A stretch of 64,000 nucleotides of DNA from CALODP01 sp942492055 (GCA_942492055.1 CALODP010000019.1:620001-684000); one strand, 5' to 3'; positions 45,369 through 55,012 are shown, counted from the first letter of the stretch. The notes: generated by a model not told the origin, from the letters alone. Made by a program: numbers and translations.

Positions 45369-46685
45369 ATGGAAAAACAGTTCGAGCAAATAAAAAAAGA
45401 AAGAAAGGAAGAATTCGAGAACCAGTTTCGAAAGGAAATACTGAAAAGTGAAAAAATGCGAGTAACTATTCTCGGCACCTTAACAACTATTCCTTTTATC
45501 GTACTCACTTTTTTCACTTTCTTTATGAAAGAAAAGCCTGCATATCTGGACACAAATCCGTATCCACTCTATATAATTCTTGGATTATTATTTCTCTTTT
45601 TGATAAGAGAATTCCGAATTCGGTTTTTGCTTGATAAGTATATCAAACAAGAAAGAAATATCGATATAAAACTAAGATATCTCAACATAATGGCCGAAGT
45701 CTCCATTCCTTCCATTGCTATATTGATGCTATCTTATTTTTGGGAACCGGAAATAGTTTTATCTACTCCTGCGGTATTGCTATATGTTCTTATTATAATA
45801 CTTACCACTCTCGTTTTCGATCATCGCTTGTCCGTTTTAGCCGGAGCAGTGGCAGCAATTGAGTATTTCATATTGGCAATATACCTGCTCCAAAAATTCC
45901 CTGCTGAAGCCAATAGCTCCATGCTATCAAATCCTAATTTATATGTAGTAAAAAGCCTTATGATATTTCTTTCCGGTGTCGCTTGTAGTTTTGCGGCCGG
46001 GCAACTACGAAAACGAATTTCGGAAACATTGCACCAAACCGAAGAAAGAGAACGAATTATTAATATGTTCGGACAACAAGTCTCTCAGGAAATTGTTGAC
46101 GAACTGGTTTCGCAAAAAGAAGAACTAAAAAGTAAGCGAAAATTTGTTTGTATCATGTTTTTGGACATTCGCGGTTTTACTCCATTTGCCGAGAAGAAAG
46201 AACCTGAGGAAATTATCTCATATCAAAACAAAATATTCGGATTTATGATTGACGCTATTACCAGAAACAACGGAATAATAAATCAGTTTCTCGGAGACGG
46301 ATATATGGCAACTTTCGGTGCCCCGATTTCCCGTGGCAATGATTGCCAAAACGCCGTAAACGCAGCTGTGGAGATTATTAAAGAAATAGAAAGAAAAAAT
46401 AACTCCGGGGAAATCCCATATACTAATATCGGAATCGGTTTGCACGCGGGATATGTTGTAGCCGGAAACGTAGGAACCTCCGTACGGAAGCAATATTCTA
46501 TCTCAGGCAACACCGTTATTCTAGCCTCTAGAGTAGAACAACTGAACAAAACCTACAATTCCAGACTTCTTATTTCGGAAGAAGTTCTTCACAACGTTTC
46601 TTTTAACGGTATTACTCCCGAACCATTAGGGGATGTTAAAATAAAAGGGAGAGAAAAACCTATGTCTCTCTATAAAATTGCTTGA
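45369..46685 (+). CDS. Membrane-bound class III adenylate/guanylate cyclase
   Basis: This 438-residue protein begins with a charged coiled coil. A membrane block of about six helices (about 40-215) follows, then a second short coiled coil and a class III cyclase domain (about 250-435). The catalytic domain has the two metal aspartates in IMFLDIRGFTPFA and FLGDGYMATFG, plus the GLHAGYVVAGNVG and SGNTVILASRVEQL segments. It makes a cyclic nucleotide, most likely cAMP. A Crp/Fnr-family gene occurs 14 kb away, but a link is only inference. Confidence 0.92.
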   Translation: MEKQFEQIKKERKEEFENQFRKEILKSEKMRVTILGTLTTIPFIVLTFFTFFMKEKPAYLDTNPYPLYIILGLLFLFLIREFRIRFLLDKYIKQERNIDIKLRYLNIMAEVSIPSIAILMLSYFWEPEIVLSTPAVLLYVLIIILTTLVFDHRLSVLAGAVAAIEYFILAIYLLQKFPAEANSSMLSNPNLYVVKSLMIFLSGVACSFAAGQLRKRISETLHQTEERERIINMFGQQVSQEIVDELVSQKEELKSKRKFVCIMFLDIRGFTPFAEKKEPEEIISYQNKIFGFMIDAITRNNGIINQFLGDGYMATFGAPISRGNDCQNAVNAAVEIIKEIERKNNSGEIPYTNIGIGLHAGYVVAGNVGTSVRKQYSISGNTVILASRVEQLNKTYNSRLLISEEVLHNVSFNGITPEPLGDVKIKGREKPMSLYKIA

Positions 46686-46715
46686 TAATTATCATTAATA
46701 ATCGATGGATATAAA

Positions 46716-47477
46716 ATGACTGAATTGAATGAAATAAAAAAATTTATCGAACTGCTAGCTAACGAATCGGGTGATATCATCAGAAAATATTTCAGATCCG
46801 GGATTGCTGTAGAAACAAAATCGGACGATTCTCCGGTTACGATCGCCGATAAAACTACAGAAGAAAAACTTCGCGAATTAATAATGAAAGAATTTCCCGA
46901 ACATGGAATTCTCGGCGAAGAATTCGGGACACACAACGAAGGTGCCGAATATCAGTGGATTCTTGACCCGATTGACGGAACCAAAAGCTTTATTAGCGGA
47001 GCTGTTACTTTCGGAACCCTTATTGCTTTGATGAAAAACGGAGAACCAATACTCGGCGCAATCAATCAACCTATTTTAAAAGAGTTCTTAATAGGGGATA
47101 ACAAAACCGCAATGCTTAATGGCACAAAAGTGCAAGTTAGAGAATGCTCTGATATTTCCAAAGCAACCTTACTTACAACAAATCACCTGAATATCGAAAA
47201 ATATCAAAACATTAAACGCTTCGAAGAATTGATGCACAAAGTAAAACTATATAGACAATGGGGCGATTGTTACGGTTATTACCTTGTTGCCACCGGATAC
47301 GCCGATATCATGTGCGATCCTATTATGTCTGTATGGGATAGCATGGCTTTGATCCCTGTCATTAGAGGAGCAGGGGGAATCATCACCGATTATCAGGGAA
47401 ATGATCCTGTAAAAGGAGAAAGCATTGTAGCAACAGGCCCCGGAATACATTCGGAAGTAATAAAAGCATTAAACTAG
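46716..47477 (+). CDS. Inositol-monophosphatase-family phosphatase (HisN-type histidinol-phosphatase)
   Basis: This 253-residue Mg-dependent phosphatase shows the family metal-binding motifs: GILGEEFG, WILDPIDGTKSFISGAVTFGTLIAL, and IMSVWDSMALIPVIRGAGG. The DGTKSFI-G-V-FGTLIAL form is typical of HisN-type histidinol-phosphate phosphatase, but no other histidine gene lies nearby, so inositol or sugar phosphates are possible. It starts 30 bp after the cyclase gene and ends one base before the convergent small secreted protein gene. Confidence 0.88.
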   Translation: MTELNEIKKFIELLANESGDIIRKYFRSGIAVETKSDDSPVTIADKTTEEKLRELIMKEFPEHGILGEEFGTHNEGAEYQWILDPIDGTKSFISGAVTFGTLIALMKNGEPILGAINQPILKEFLIGDNKTAMLNGTKVQVRECSDISKATLLTTNHLNIEKYQNIKRFEELMHKVKLYRQWGDCYGYYLVATGYADIMCDPIMSVWDSMALIPVIRGAGGIITDYQGNDPVKGESIVATGPGIHSEVIKALN

Positions 47478-47807
47478 TTAATGGACAGAGGGTAATTCTT
47501 TCAGAATGCCCTCTTTAATTAACTCATCATACGACTTAAAAACCACAATTCTAACTTCATAAGATAAATACTCTCCGGTCGATTCTATCTTAATACCATT
47601 GATCTCTTTGGTTAATCTAATCTCAGCTATCTTTTGATTTTTTCTGATCATATCTCCTTTGAAGCTTTTCTTTTCGTCCGGAATATTTTCCAATGCGTAG
47701 TTTAACCCTATTAATGCATTCTTATAGGCCAAATCAATATCCTTCTCCAAACCTTTTTGAGCCAAAAGGGACAAGGGGAACAGAAGACATATCAAATAAT
47801 ATTTCAT
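47478..47807 (-). CDS. Small secreted protein of unknown function
   Basis: This 109-residue protein has an N-terminal signal peptide (MKYYLICLLFPLSLLAQ) and a short soluble domain of mixed strands with many lysines and glutamates. I recognise no family. It is convergent with the HisN-type gene, with no gap between the stops. AGGA lies upstream of the ATG. Confidence 0.7.
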   Translation of the reverse strand: MKYYLICLLFPLSLLAQKGLEKDIDLAYKNALIGLNYALENIPDEKKSFKGDMIRKNQKIAEIRLTKEINGIKIESTGEYLSYEVRIVVFKSYDELIKEGILKELPSVH

Positions 47808-47907
47808 TTTTCCTCCGTTTCGGATTGCAATTATATAACAGAGAAAGAAGAAAAATCATTTCAAATAATCGGGAATATTTTACAAGAGAGAGGAATAAGA
47901 AGTGGAT

Positions 47908-47940
47908 AAAAAAAAGCCTTCCCTAAAAATAGGGAAGACT
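47908..47940 (-). terminator. Rho-independent terminator of pckA
   Basis: On the minus strand CTTCCCTA pairs with TAGGGAAG around a 4-nt loop (47918-47937) and is followed by eight T residues. It lies 13 bp after the pckA stop. Confidence 0.9.
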
Positions 47941-47952
47941 CTAAAAATATAT

Positions 47953-49551
47953 TTATGCTTTTGGAGCTGCAGCTTTGATCGCTTCTGAAGTTCCTTCTTC
48001 GAACTCTTTGAAGTTTTCAACGAACATACCAGCCAATTTCTTAGCTGTTGCGTCATATTTCTCTTTATCTTCCCAAGTATTTTTAGGATTGAGAACTTCT
48101 GCAGGTACATCAGGACATGTTTTAGGAATCTGAAGACCAAAGAATGGTTCAGCTTCAAATTCTACATCATCCAACTGTCCGTGAAGAGCAGCATTCAACA
48201 TAGCTCTCGTATATTTGATTTTCATTCTGCTACCAACGCCGTAAGGACCACCAGTCCATCCGGTGTTAACTAACCAGCAATTTGATTTGTGTTCTTCCAT
48301 TTTCTTACCCAATAATTCAGCGTAAACTGATGGGTGAAGAGCCATGAAAGGAGCGCCAAAACAAGTTGAGAAAGTAGCAACAGGCTCTGTAATTCCTTTT
48401 TCGGTTCCGGCAACTTTTGCTGTATAACCTGAAATAAAGTGATACATAGCTTGTTCAGGAGTTAACTTAGAGATCGGAGGTAATACACCGAAAGCATCTG
48501 CTGTTAACATAATAACATTTTTAGGATGTCCTGCCTTACCTGAAGCCTCTATGTTATTAATGTGTGTCAACGGATAAGCTGCGCGTGTATTCTCTGTCAA
48601 TGAAGCGTCATCCAAATCAAGTCTTCTGTCTTCGCTATCAACAGCAACATTCTCTAGAATTGTACCGAATTTCTTTGTACAAGCGTAAATATCCGGCTCT
48701 GCTTCTTCCGAAAGATTAATTACTTTAGCGTAACATCCGCCTTCATAGTTAAATACACCATCTTCTGTCCAACCGTGCTCATCATCACCGATAAGTTTTC
48801 TTTTCGGATCTGCAGAAAGAGTTGTTTTACCTGTTCCTGAAAGACCGAACAAAATAGCAACATCATCTTCTTCGCCAACGTTAGCGGAACAGTGCATTGA
48901 CATAACACCTTCCTGAGGCATTAAATAGTTCATAACAGAGAAAACTGATTTTTTGATTTCTCCGGCGTAGCTTGTACCACCGATAAGAACAAGTTTTCTT
49001 CCGTAGTTAACTACAACGAAAACAGGAGAGTTTGTACCATCTGTTTCCGGATCAGCCTGAAGATTAGGCATCTGAATTACAGTGAACTCAGGTTTGTGAG
49101 CTGCTAATTCTTCTTCTGATTTACACTGAACAAAAGCATTTCTTGCAAAAAGATTGTGCCATGCGTTTTCTGTAATTACACGAATAGGTAATCTGTGTTT
49201 TTCATCTGTACCGGCGTAGCAATCCTGAATATACAAATCTTTGTTCTGAATATACGCCATCATTTTAGCATATATCTTGTAGAAGTTCTTGTCGGAAATT
49301 CCTTTGTTTACTTTTCCCCACCAAATTTTGTCTTGGCAAGATGGCTCTTCAACGATAAATTTATCGTGAGGGCTTCTACCGGTGTGCTGACCGGTTCTGC
49401 AAACCAATGGTCCTAAGTGAGAAAGAATTCCTTCTCTTCTACGAATAGCTTCTTCATACAAAGCAGGAGTTGTTAAATTGTAATGAACGTTAGATACATT
49501 CTTTACACCGATTTCCTGCAGTTGCTTAATGATTTCTTCTTGTGATTTCAT
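47953..49551 (-). CDS. pckA: Phosphoenolpyruvate carboxykinase (ATP)
   Basis: This enzyme interconverts oxaloacetate plus ATP and PEP plus CO2 plus ADP in gluconeogenesis or, in anaerobes, in PEP carboxylation. I start it at the ATG of 49551 (532 residues), which has GATGAGGT upstream and matches the family length. Motifs include RTGQHTGRSPHDKF, the P-loop GLSGTGKTTLS, the metal-binding LIGDDEHGW, and the substrate region around MHCSANVG. A strong terminator follows. Confidence 0.97.
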   Translation of the reverse strand: MKSQEEIIKQLQEIGVKNVSNVHYNLTTPALYEEAIRRREGILSHLGPLVCRTGQHTGRSPHDKFIVEEPSCQDKIWWGKVNKGISDKNFYKIYAKMMAYIQNKDLYIQDCYAGTDEKHRLPIRVITENAWHNLFARNAFVQCKSEEELAAHKPEFTVIQMPNLQADPETDGTNSPVFVVVNYGRKLVLIGGTSYAGEIKKSVFSVMNYLMPQEGVMSMHCSANVGEEDDVAILFGLSGTGKTTLSADPKRKLIGDDEHGWTEDGVFNYEGGCYAKVINLSEEAEPDIYACTKKFGTILENVAVDSEDRRLDLDDASLTENTRAAYPLTHINNIEASGKAGHPKNVIMLTADAFGVLPPISKLTPEQAMYHFISGYTAKVAGTEKGITEPVATFSTCFGAPFMALHPSVYAELLGKKMEEHKSNCWLVNTGWTGGPYGVGSRMKIKYTRAMLNAALHGQLDDVEFEAEPFFGLQIPKTCPDVPAEVLNPKNTWEDKEKYDATAKKLAGMFVENFKEFEEGTSEAIKAAAPKA

Positions 49552-49623
49552 AACAACCTCATCTTTTTTATAGGTGACATTATTTGATAAAAATTTCATA
49601 CTCTTCGGAGACTAACAATAATA

Positions 49624-50907
49624 TTATTTTGATATATAATTATAAATTTCCTTTACAATCTTATCTGTGGCTCCGATATTCTTTTGGACGAACTTAAAAG
49701 ATCGTTCTCCAAATTCTCTTCTTTCTTCTTCGTTTGATAACAATTTTCTAAAAATGATATACGCTTCTCGCTTCTCTTTTACTATAAAACCTCCATTATT
49801 TTCTGAAAGAATTCCGGCCTCCCGGCTACCCTCGATTTTTGGCCCGTATACAACTGGAATTCCATACACAGCTGGTTCTAACACGTTATGTATACCCTGC
49901 TTGAAGCTGCCCCCTACATATGCCACATCGGCATAGTAGTATAATGTAAGTAAGATCCCAATGGAATCTACTATTATAACACGTTCGTTATCGTAATTGT
50001 TCAATAGAGAGAACCTAATTGATCTTTCCTGTCCAACAAGAGTGTTCTCTAGCTTTTCAATATGTTGAACTGTAGGTTCGTGAGGAACTAAAATCAAAAC
50101 AGCCTTATCGTCGTTTTGAGTTAGTTTTAAGAAAGCGGGTAGAATTACTTCTTCGTCTGCTTCCCATGAACTGCCGGCAACAAATACTTTTTTCCCAGCA
50201 AAGAAATTATCGGGGAATAACTTTTTATCTTTCGCAACCAAACTCTTCTGATAAACTCTGTCAAATCTGGTATCCCCAACAGCCGCAATTCGCTCTGATT
50301 CTATATCAAAATCTAAGAAATTCTTTCTGTCATCTTCGGAAATCGTTAATATCTTCGAGAAATTCTTGAAGATTATCTTGTGAAAACTCTTTGCGCCAAA
50401 CATCTTTCTTTTGGATGTCTTTCGCATTGTCGCATCTACAATCATACACGGAATTTCTCTCTCTCTTAATTGCCAAATCATATTAGGCCAAATATCATAT
50501 CGCATTAGAATAACCAAATTCGGATTGGTCAATTCGATAAATTCTCTGATATTTTTTGGTGAGTCGAAAGGAAGGTAAGTTATTATATCCGCATACGGAT
50601 ATTTTTTGGAATTTTCATAACCCGAAGGGGAAAAAAATGTAACAATTATGTTTACATCCTTTTCCGATCTTATCTTTTCTATAATCGGCTTGGCTTGTTC
50701 AAATTCTCCCATCGAAGCGGAATGAAACCAAACTAATTTTTTCGTTCTATCTAATTTCGAAATCTTTTCCGAAAGATCCTTTTTTAAACGTTTTCTGGTA
50801 TCTATCCCATTCTTTACTTTCGGATTGAATACGGCAAGGATATTAAACACCACCAAAAGTAATGGAACAATAAAAATGTTATATATTATATACCAGAATC
50901 TCTGCAT
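49624..50907 (-). CDS. waaA: 3-deoxy-D-manno-octulosonic acid (Kdo) transferase
   Basis: WaaA transfers Kdo from CMP-Kdo to lipid A precursor at the inner face of the inner membrane. The protein (about 427 residues) has an N-terminal membrane anchor (about 5-24) and a GT-B fold. Family landmarks are VWFHSASMGEFEQAKPII, the FSPSGYE segment, FVAGSSWEADEEVILPAF and GGSFKQGIHNVLEPAVYGIPVVYGP. The ATG at 50907 overlaps the stop of the upstream glycosyltransferase gene (TGATG), so the two are translationally coupled. Confidence 0.95.
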   Translation of the reverse strand: MQRFWYIIYNIFIVPLLLVVFNILAVFNPKVKNGIDTRKRLKKDLSEKISKLDRTKKLVWFHSASMGEFEQAKPIIEKIRSEKDVNIIVTFFSPSGYENSKKYPYADIITYLPFDSPKNIREFIELTNPNLVILMRYDIWPNMIWQLREREIPCMIVDATMRKTSKRKMFGAKSFHKIIFKNFSKILTISEDDRKNFLDFDIESERIAAVGDTRFDRVYQKSLVAKDKKLFPDNFFAGKKVFVAGSSWEADEEVILPAFLKLTQNDDKAVLILVPHEPTVQHIEKLENTLVGQERSIRFSLLNNYDNERVIIVDSIGILLTLYYYADVAYVGGSFKQGIHNVLEPAVYGIPVVYGPKIEGSREAGILSENNGGFIVKEKREAYIIFRKLLSNEEERREFGERSFKFVQKNIGATDKIVKEIYNYISK

Positions 50908-51893
50908 CAAATATCAATAAATCTAATTAATTCATTATATACAAAATTCGGTGTAATATCTTTCATACACTTGAAATGACCCTTCGGACATCTGCTTCGC
51001 CCGATATGACTACACGGTCGGCAAGAAAGATTATCTATCTCGAATAAAATACTCTTTACCCCATAAGGCGCAAATCCAAACTCTTGTACCGTTGAACCGA
51101 AAAATGTTACTACCGGCGTGCCAACTGCGCTTGCCGTATGCATCATTCCCGAGTCATTGCAAATAATCGCTTTACATTTAGCCATATTTGCGGCCGTTTC
51201 CAAAAGATTGTTATCGTTGCACAAATTTACGGATGATTTAATACTTTTGTGCATTGTTTGGCATATTTCCAAATCGGATGCGCCGCCGAAAAGAACAGGA
51301 ATATATCCTTCTGCTTCTAACATATTTCCCAATTCTATAAAATACTCTTCCGGCCACATCTTCGTAAAATGACGTGATCCCGGAGCTATGCCAATATATT
51401 TATTATCTTCAAGCCGAATATTATCTTCTGAAAAATGAAGTTCTAATCCTTTATTATCTAATTCGAACTTCTCCAAAGCTTCCGAATATCTGACCGGTAT
51501 ACTCTTCATATCCTTCAAAAGATTTATTTTGGCTTTCACCAAAAGAAATTTCTTAAAGTTCGGCTTTCTATACTTTCTTACTTCCGTATTCAATTTCTTG
51601 GCTATTTTGGTCGATCTGAAATTATTCTGTAAATCTATAATCAAATCGTAATCTCTCGATTTTAGTTCTTCGATGAGCTCTGCCGAATCGTCTCTTCTCG
51701 ACAATTTGTAAACATTGCTCAAATTCGGATTCAATTTTATTGTATCGGAATACTCTTCTCGAACCAAGAAATCTATTTCCATGTTTTGGTATTTACATTT
51801 TATAGATCTCAACAAAGGAGTCGTAAGGAGTATGTCACCCAAAGAACTTAATCTGATTACCAGAATTCGTTTTATTTTGCCTAAATCAACCAA
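50907..51893 (-). CDS. Family 9 glycosyltransferase (heptosyltransferase-like)
   Basis: This 328-residue GT-B enzyme of the GT9 family resembles LPS heptosyltransferases. Landmarks are ILVIRLSSLGDILLTTPLLRSIK at the N-terminus, YDLIIDLQNNFRS, the IAPGSRHFTKMWPEEYFIEL segment and NDSGMMHTASAVGTPVVTFFGST. A C-terminal CRPC---GRSRCPKGHFKC cluster is also family-typical. The start is a TTG at 51893; a stop lies shortly upstream in frame and no ATG is available. It is coupled with waaA, implying an inner-core LPS role. Confidence 0.9.
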   Translation of the reverse strand: MVDLGKIKRILVIRLSSLGDILLTTPLLRSIKCKYQNMEIDFLVREEYSDTIKLNPNLSNVYKLSRRDDSAELIEELKSRDYDLIIDLQNNFRSTKIAKKLNTEVRKYRKPNFKKFLLVKAKINLLKDMKSIPVRYSEALEKFELDNKGLELHFSEDNIRLEDNKYIGIAPGSRHFTKMWPEEYFIELGNMLEAEGYIPVLFGGASDLEICQTMHKSIKSSVNLCNDNNLLETAANMAKCKAIICNDSGMMHTASAVGTPVVTFFGSTVQEFGFAPYGVKSILFEIDNLSCRPCSHIGRSRCPKGHFKCMKDITPNFVYNELIRFIDI

Positions 51894-52008
51894 GCCAACA
51901 TAGTATTTTATTTAAAACACTAATTTAGTTATTTCAGGTTTGTGTTCCAATTTCTATATTGTAAAAAATTCCGTTCTGAACTTATGCTATTAATAATCAG
52001 GAGAAAAA

Positions 52009-52278
52009 ATGTCCACTTTACCTCCTCCAAAAATGAAAGTATCTCTTTCTAATTCACTTGAGATCAAAATTTATGATCTCGTCGAAAATTTTCGCGAGTT
52101 CATACCTCGAGAGAACGACAGAAACAGATTAGCTTATTCATTATTTCTCTTTGCCAAAGGGGAAGGAGATCTGCCGGAAGTATCTGTTAAATCATCTAAA
52201 ATACTTCTTAACGGAATTAGTGAAGAAGAATTAGCCCAAAAGCTTTCCGATTTCCTATCCGTAATTAAAGTTCTTTGA
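52009..52278 (+). CDS. Small hypothetical protein
   Basis: I do not recognise this 89-residue soluble protein. AGGAG precedes the ATG at a good distance, which supports translation. The sequence is charged and probably helical, with a central NDRNRLAYSLFLFAKGEGDLPEV segment and no signal peptide. It is divergent from the GT9 gene and stands about 175 bp upstream of the CheY-CheC cassette, so it may or may not belong to it. Confidence 0.6.
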   Translation: MSTLPPPKMKVSLSNSLEIKIYDLVENFREFIPRENDRNRLAYSLFLFAKGEGDLPEVSVKSSKILLNGISEEELAQKLSDFLSVIKVL

Positions 52279-52454
52279 TTTTTTTTCGATTATATTTACT
52301 AATGTACTTCATGATAAATTCTTCCTATACTCTCACTGGGTTATTTCACAAAAACAATCCTTTATCATGAAAAAGAATTTGACTTTTACTCGAATTTCTG
52401 ATAATTCTGTAATTGTAAATTCTATTTACGCACACATCGTTAAAAGGGAAAAGA

Positions 52455-52823
52455 ATGGGAAAAATACTTTTATGTGACGATTCGGCCTTCGCGAGAAAAA
52501 GGCTTAAAGATATCATAAAAAATTATGGTCATGAAATCATTGAGGCCTCAAACGGCCGCGAAGCTTTGGAAAAAGCTTTAAATGAAAATCCTGATTTGGT
52601 TATGTTGGATTTATTGATGCCGGAAATGGATGGCACCGATGTTCTAAAAGAATTAAAAGAGAAAAATTACAAAACTCCGGTTGTAATCGTCTCGGCTGAT
52701 ATTCAGGAAAGTACTATAAATTTATGCCTCGATCTCGGAGCTAAGAGCTTTATTAATAAACCTCCGAAAGCCGGAGAAATAGAAGCAGCTATCGAATCAG
52801 CCTTTAACAATAAGGGAGAATAA
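52455..52823 (+). CDS. CheY-like single-domain response regulator
   Basis: This 122-residue receiver domain has the acidic pocket CDDS, phospho-acceptor D52 (VMLDLLMPEMDG), the conserved switch serine in VIVSADIQ and the lysine in FINKPPK. It is followed two bases later by a CheC-family gene and then a histidine kinase, suggesting a kinase-regulator-phosphatase circuit. No output domain or other chemotaxis gene is present. Confidence 0.95.
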   Translation: MGKILLCDDSAFARKRLKDIIKNYGHEIIEASNGREALEKALNENPDLVMLDLLMPEMDGTDVLKELKEKNYKTPVVIVSADIQESTINLCLDLGAKSFINKPPKAGEIEAAIESAFNNKGE

Positions 52824-52825
52824 AG

Positions 52826-53428
52826 GTGCTTTTAAACGAAAAACAAATCGACACTTTTAAGGAACTCATCAATATTGGTGTTGGTAAATCAACATCTCTC
52901 TTGAATGAGATGATCCAAATGCCGATTAGGCTTAGCATTCCTATTATTAGAATTACCCGTCTTGCCGATTTAAGCAAAGAATTCAATAATCTTGAAAATG
53001 CTCACCTCGCCTCTATTCGTCTTGGATTCGAAGGAGCTTTTTCCGGAATTGCTGAAATTGTTTTTCCTTCGGAAAGTGCCGCAAATCTTGTTTCCCTTCT
53101 TACGGGAGAAGAAAAAGGGACCCCGGAGCTCGACGCGGTTAGAGCAGGAACCTTGAACGAAGTTGCAAACGTTCTACTAAATGGTGTTTTAGGTTCCATA
53201 GGAAATCTTTTGGAAGAAAGCTTTTCTTATTCTTTACCTTCCTTCAGAGAAGATAAACTAAAAGATTTACTTGTTTACGAAGATCTTCCCGACGATACTA
53301 TCGTTCTTTTCGGAGAAACACATTTTGATGTGGCTGATCTTCAGGTAGAAGGGGATATTATCATTCTGATGGAATTACCCGCTTTTGAAAATCTTAAGAA
53401 GAGTCTTAACCGTCTTTTGGAAGAATAA
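52826..53428 (+). CDS. CheC-family CheY-P phosphatase
   Basis: This 200-residue protein has two copies of the CheC active-site pattern. The first matches D-x3-E-x2-N-x22-P exactly (D9, E13, N16, P39, in KELINIGVGKS). The second has E-x2-N-x22-P within TLNEVANVLLNGVLGS, with glycine in place of the first acidic/serine residue. CheC dephosphorylates CheY-P. The start is a GTG with AAAG just upstream. The stop overlaps the kinase start by one base (TAATG). It probably acts on the adjacent receiver protein. Confidence 0.9.
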   Translation: MLLNEKQIDTFKELINIGVGKSTSLLNEMIQMPIRLSIPIIRITRLADLSKEFNNLENAHLASIRLGFEGAFSGIAEIVFPSESAANLVSLLTGEEKGTPELDAVRAGTLNEVANVLLNGVLGSIGNLLEESFSYSLPSFREDKLKDLLVYEDLPDDTIVLFGETHFDVADLQVEGDIIILMELPAFENLKKSLNRLLEE

Positions 53429-54588
53429 TGAATATAGATTATTTTAGTTTATACGATAGCGTAAATACAGGAATTTTCGTCCTTAAAAATGACTATTCCG
53501 TTATTTTCTGGAACAAAAGCCTGGAAACATTATCAGGAATAAAGAGAAATAACATAGTCGGCAAAAAAATTCTTGAAGTCTTTCCGAGACTTTCTAAGGA
53601 TTACTATAAAGGAAGAATAGAAGCTATCTTTGCGGGCGGCCCTCCGGCTATCTTTTCTTCCCAAATTCATAAATATATTATCCCGTGCGAACAACATGAC
53701 GGAAGTTTCAGAATTCAGCATACATCTGTTGTAGGACAACGTCTTCCCGAATCAAATGAAATATTCGCGGTTTTCTCTATCCTCGATGTTACCGATGAAT
53801 CGAAACAAATAGCCAATTTCAGAGCTATGCGGGATAAAGCTCTAAATGAAATTGACGAGAGGAAAAAAGTAGAGGAAAAACTGCTCGAATTAAACTCGAG
53901 TAAAGATAAATTCTTCTCTATTATCGGACATGATTTAAAGAACCCTCTTAATGCTTTGATAGGATATAGCGAAATTCTCGTAAGTGATTATAATGAATTG
54001 AATGATTCCGAACGTCTCGAGATGATTACATCTTTCCAAAGCATCTCTAAAAACGTTGTAGCTCTTTTGCAAAATCTTCTTCAATGGTCCAGAGTTCAAA
54101 CCGGAAGAATTGAATATTATCCCGAACTAATCAGAATCACCGGTATGATATCTGATATTATTGATCTATTCGCCGTGAATGCTACCAGAAAAAATATTAC
54201 TATTTCGCATGATATTGAACACAACCTCAATCTCTTTGCAGATAAGAATATGCTGGATACCGTTATAAGAAACCTTATCTCTAACGCTATTAAATTTACA
54301 CCGAAAAACGGAAGCATTCGGGTTTGCGCCGAACGAAGAGATTCTCATACATATATCTCCGTCAAAGATTCCGGCGTAGGAATGGATGAAGGAAAATTGG
54401 AAGAGTTATTCCAAATCGACAAAAATGTATCTACCCCCGGAACAGAAAGAGAAGAAGGAACCGGACTCGGACTTATTCTCAGCAAAGAACTTGTTGAAAA
54501 GAACAAGGGAACAATTGAGGTTAAAAGCCGTTTGGGTGAAGGAACCGAATTTATTCTTACATTCCCGAATTATAAATTTTCCGATTAA
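53428..54588 (+). CDS. PAS-domain sensor histidine kinase of the CheY-CheC cassette
   Basis: This 386-residue soluble kinase has one PAS domain (about 5-125), a coiled coil, the HisKA box FFSIIGHDLKNPLNALIGYSE (about 170-190) and an HATPase domain (SNAIKFTP, VKDSGVGM, GTGLGLILSKELV). It closely resembles the kinase at 41256-42791, including the Val-rather-than-Thr style of the H-box region. As the last gene of the cassette it is the likely phosphodonor for the CheY-like protein. Confidence 0.92.
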   Translation: MNIDYFSLYDSVNTGIFVLKNDYSVIFWNKSLETLSGIKRNNIVGKKILEVFPRLSKDYYKGRIEAIFAGGPPAIFSSQIHKYIIPCEQHDGSFRIQHTSVVGQRLPESNEIFAVFSILDVTDESKQIANFRAMRDKALNEIDERKKVEEKLLELNSSKDKFFSIIGHDLKNPLNALIGYSEILVSDYNELNDSERLEMITSFQSISKNVVALLQNLLQWSRVQTGRIEYYPELIRITGMISDIIDLFAVNATRKNITISHDIEHNLNLFADKNMLDTVIRNLISNAIKFTPKNGSIRVCAERRDSHTYISVKDSGVGMDEGKLEELFQIDKNVSTPGTEREEGTGLGLILSKELVEKNKGTIEVKSRLGEGTEFILTFPNYKFSD

Positions 54589-54626
54589 TAAGATTTTCCT
54601 TTTGATTATCGTTACTATTTGCTTAC

Positions 54627-54646
54627 ATTTCGTTAGTTAACGAAAT
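54627..54646. promoter_or_regulatory. ArsR operator, copy 1 (before arsR)
   Basis: ATTTCG-TTAGTTAA-CGAAAT is an imperfect 20-bp palindrome 7 bases before the arsR start codon. The same palindrome, with two internal changes, recurs at 55013-55032. Such inverted ATTTCGTT/AACGAAAT sites directly upstream of arsR fit known ArsR/SmtB autoregulation. Confidence 0.85.
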
Positions 54647-54652
54647 GAGATT

Positions 54653-54997
54653 ATGGAAAACTTAGTAAAAATATTTAAAGCCCTCAGTGACACGAATAGA
54701 CTTCGTATTCTTAAAATGCTTGAAAGAAAGGAACTTTGCCTTTGCGAAATCAGCGCTGTATTGAAATTAGCAAACTCTACTGTATCCAAACATTTATCTA
54801 TTTTAAGAGAAGTCGGTTTGATTGAAGATACCAAAGATGGCAAATGGGTAAATTTTAAAATTTCTCACAAGCATACTAATCATTATATCAACGCGCTTCT
54901 ACCTCTTCTTCAAGAATGGTTACCCGACGATTCTGTTATTAAGGGGGATTCTTGCAAGATGAACAAAGTTGATAGAAATAGTATCTGCGGCAGATAG
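54653..54997 (+). CDS. arsR: ArsR/SmtB-family arsenic-responsive repressor
   Basis: This 114-residue winged-helix repressor carries the As(III)-sensing motif ELCLCEIS with C29 and C31, as in the classical ELCVCDL type. The recognition helix region is ANSTVSKHLSILREVGLIEDTKDGKWVNF. The C-terminal tail adds two more cysteines (CKMNKVDRNSIC), which could extend metal binding. It sits between two operator copies and heads the operon, so it represses both itself and the downstream permease-reductase genes until arsenite or antimonite binds. Confidence 0.93.
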   Translation: MENLVKIFKALSDTNRLRILKMLERKELCLCEISAVLKLANSTVSKHLSILREVGLIEDTKDGKWVNFKISHKHTNHYINALLPLLQEWLPDDSVIKGDSCKMNKVDRNSICGR

Positions 54998-55012
54998 ATT
55001 TTTTTAACGGAC

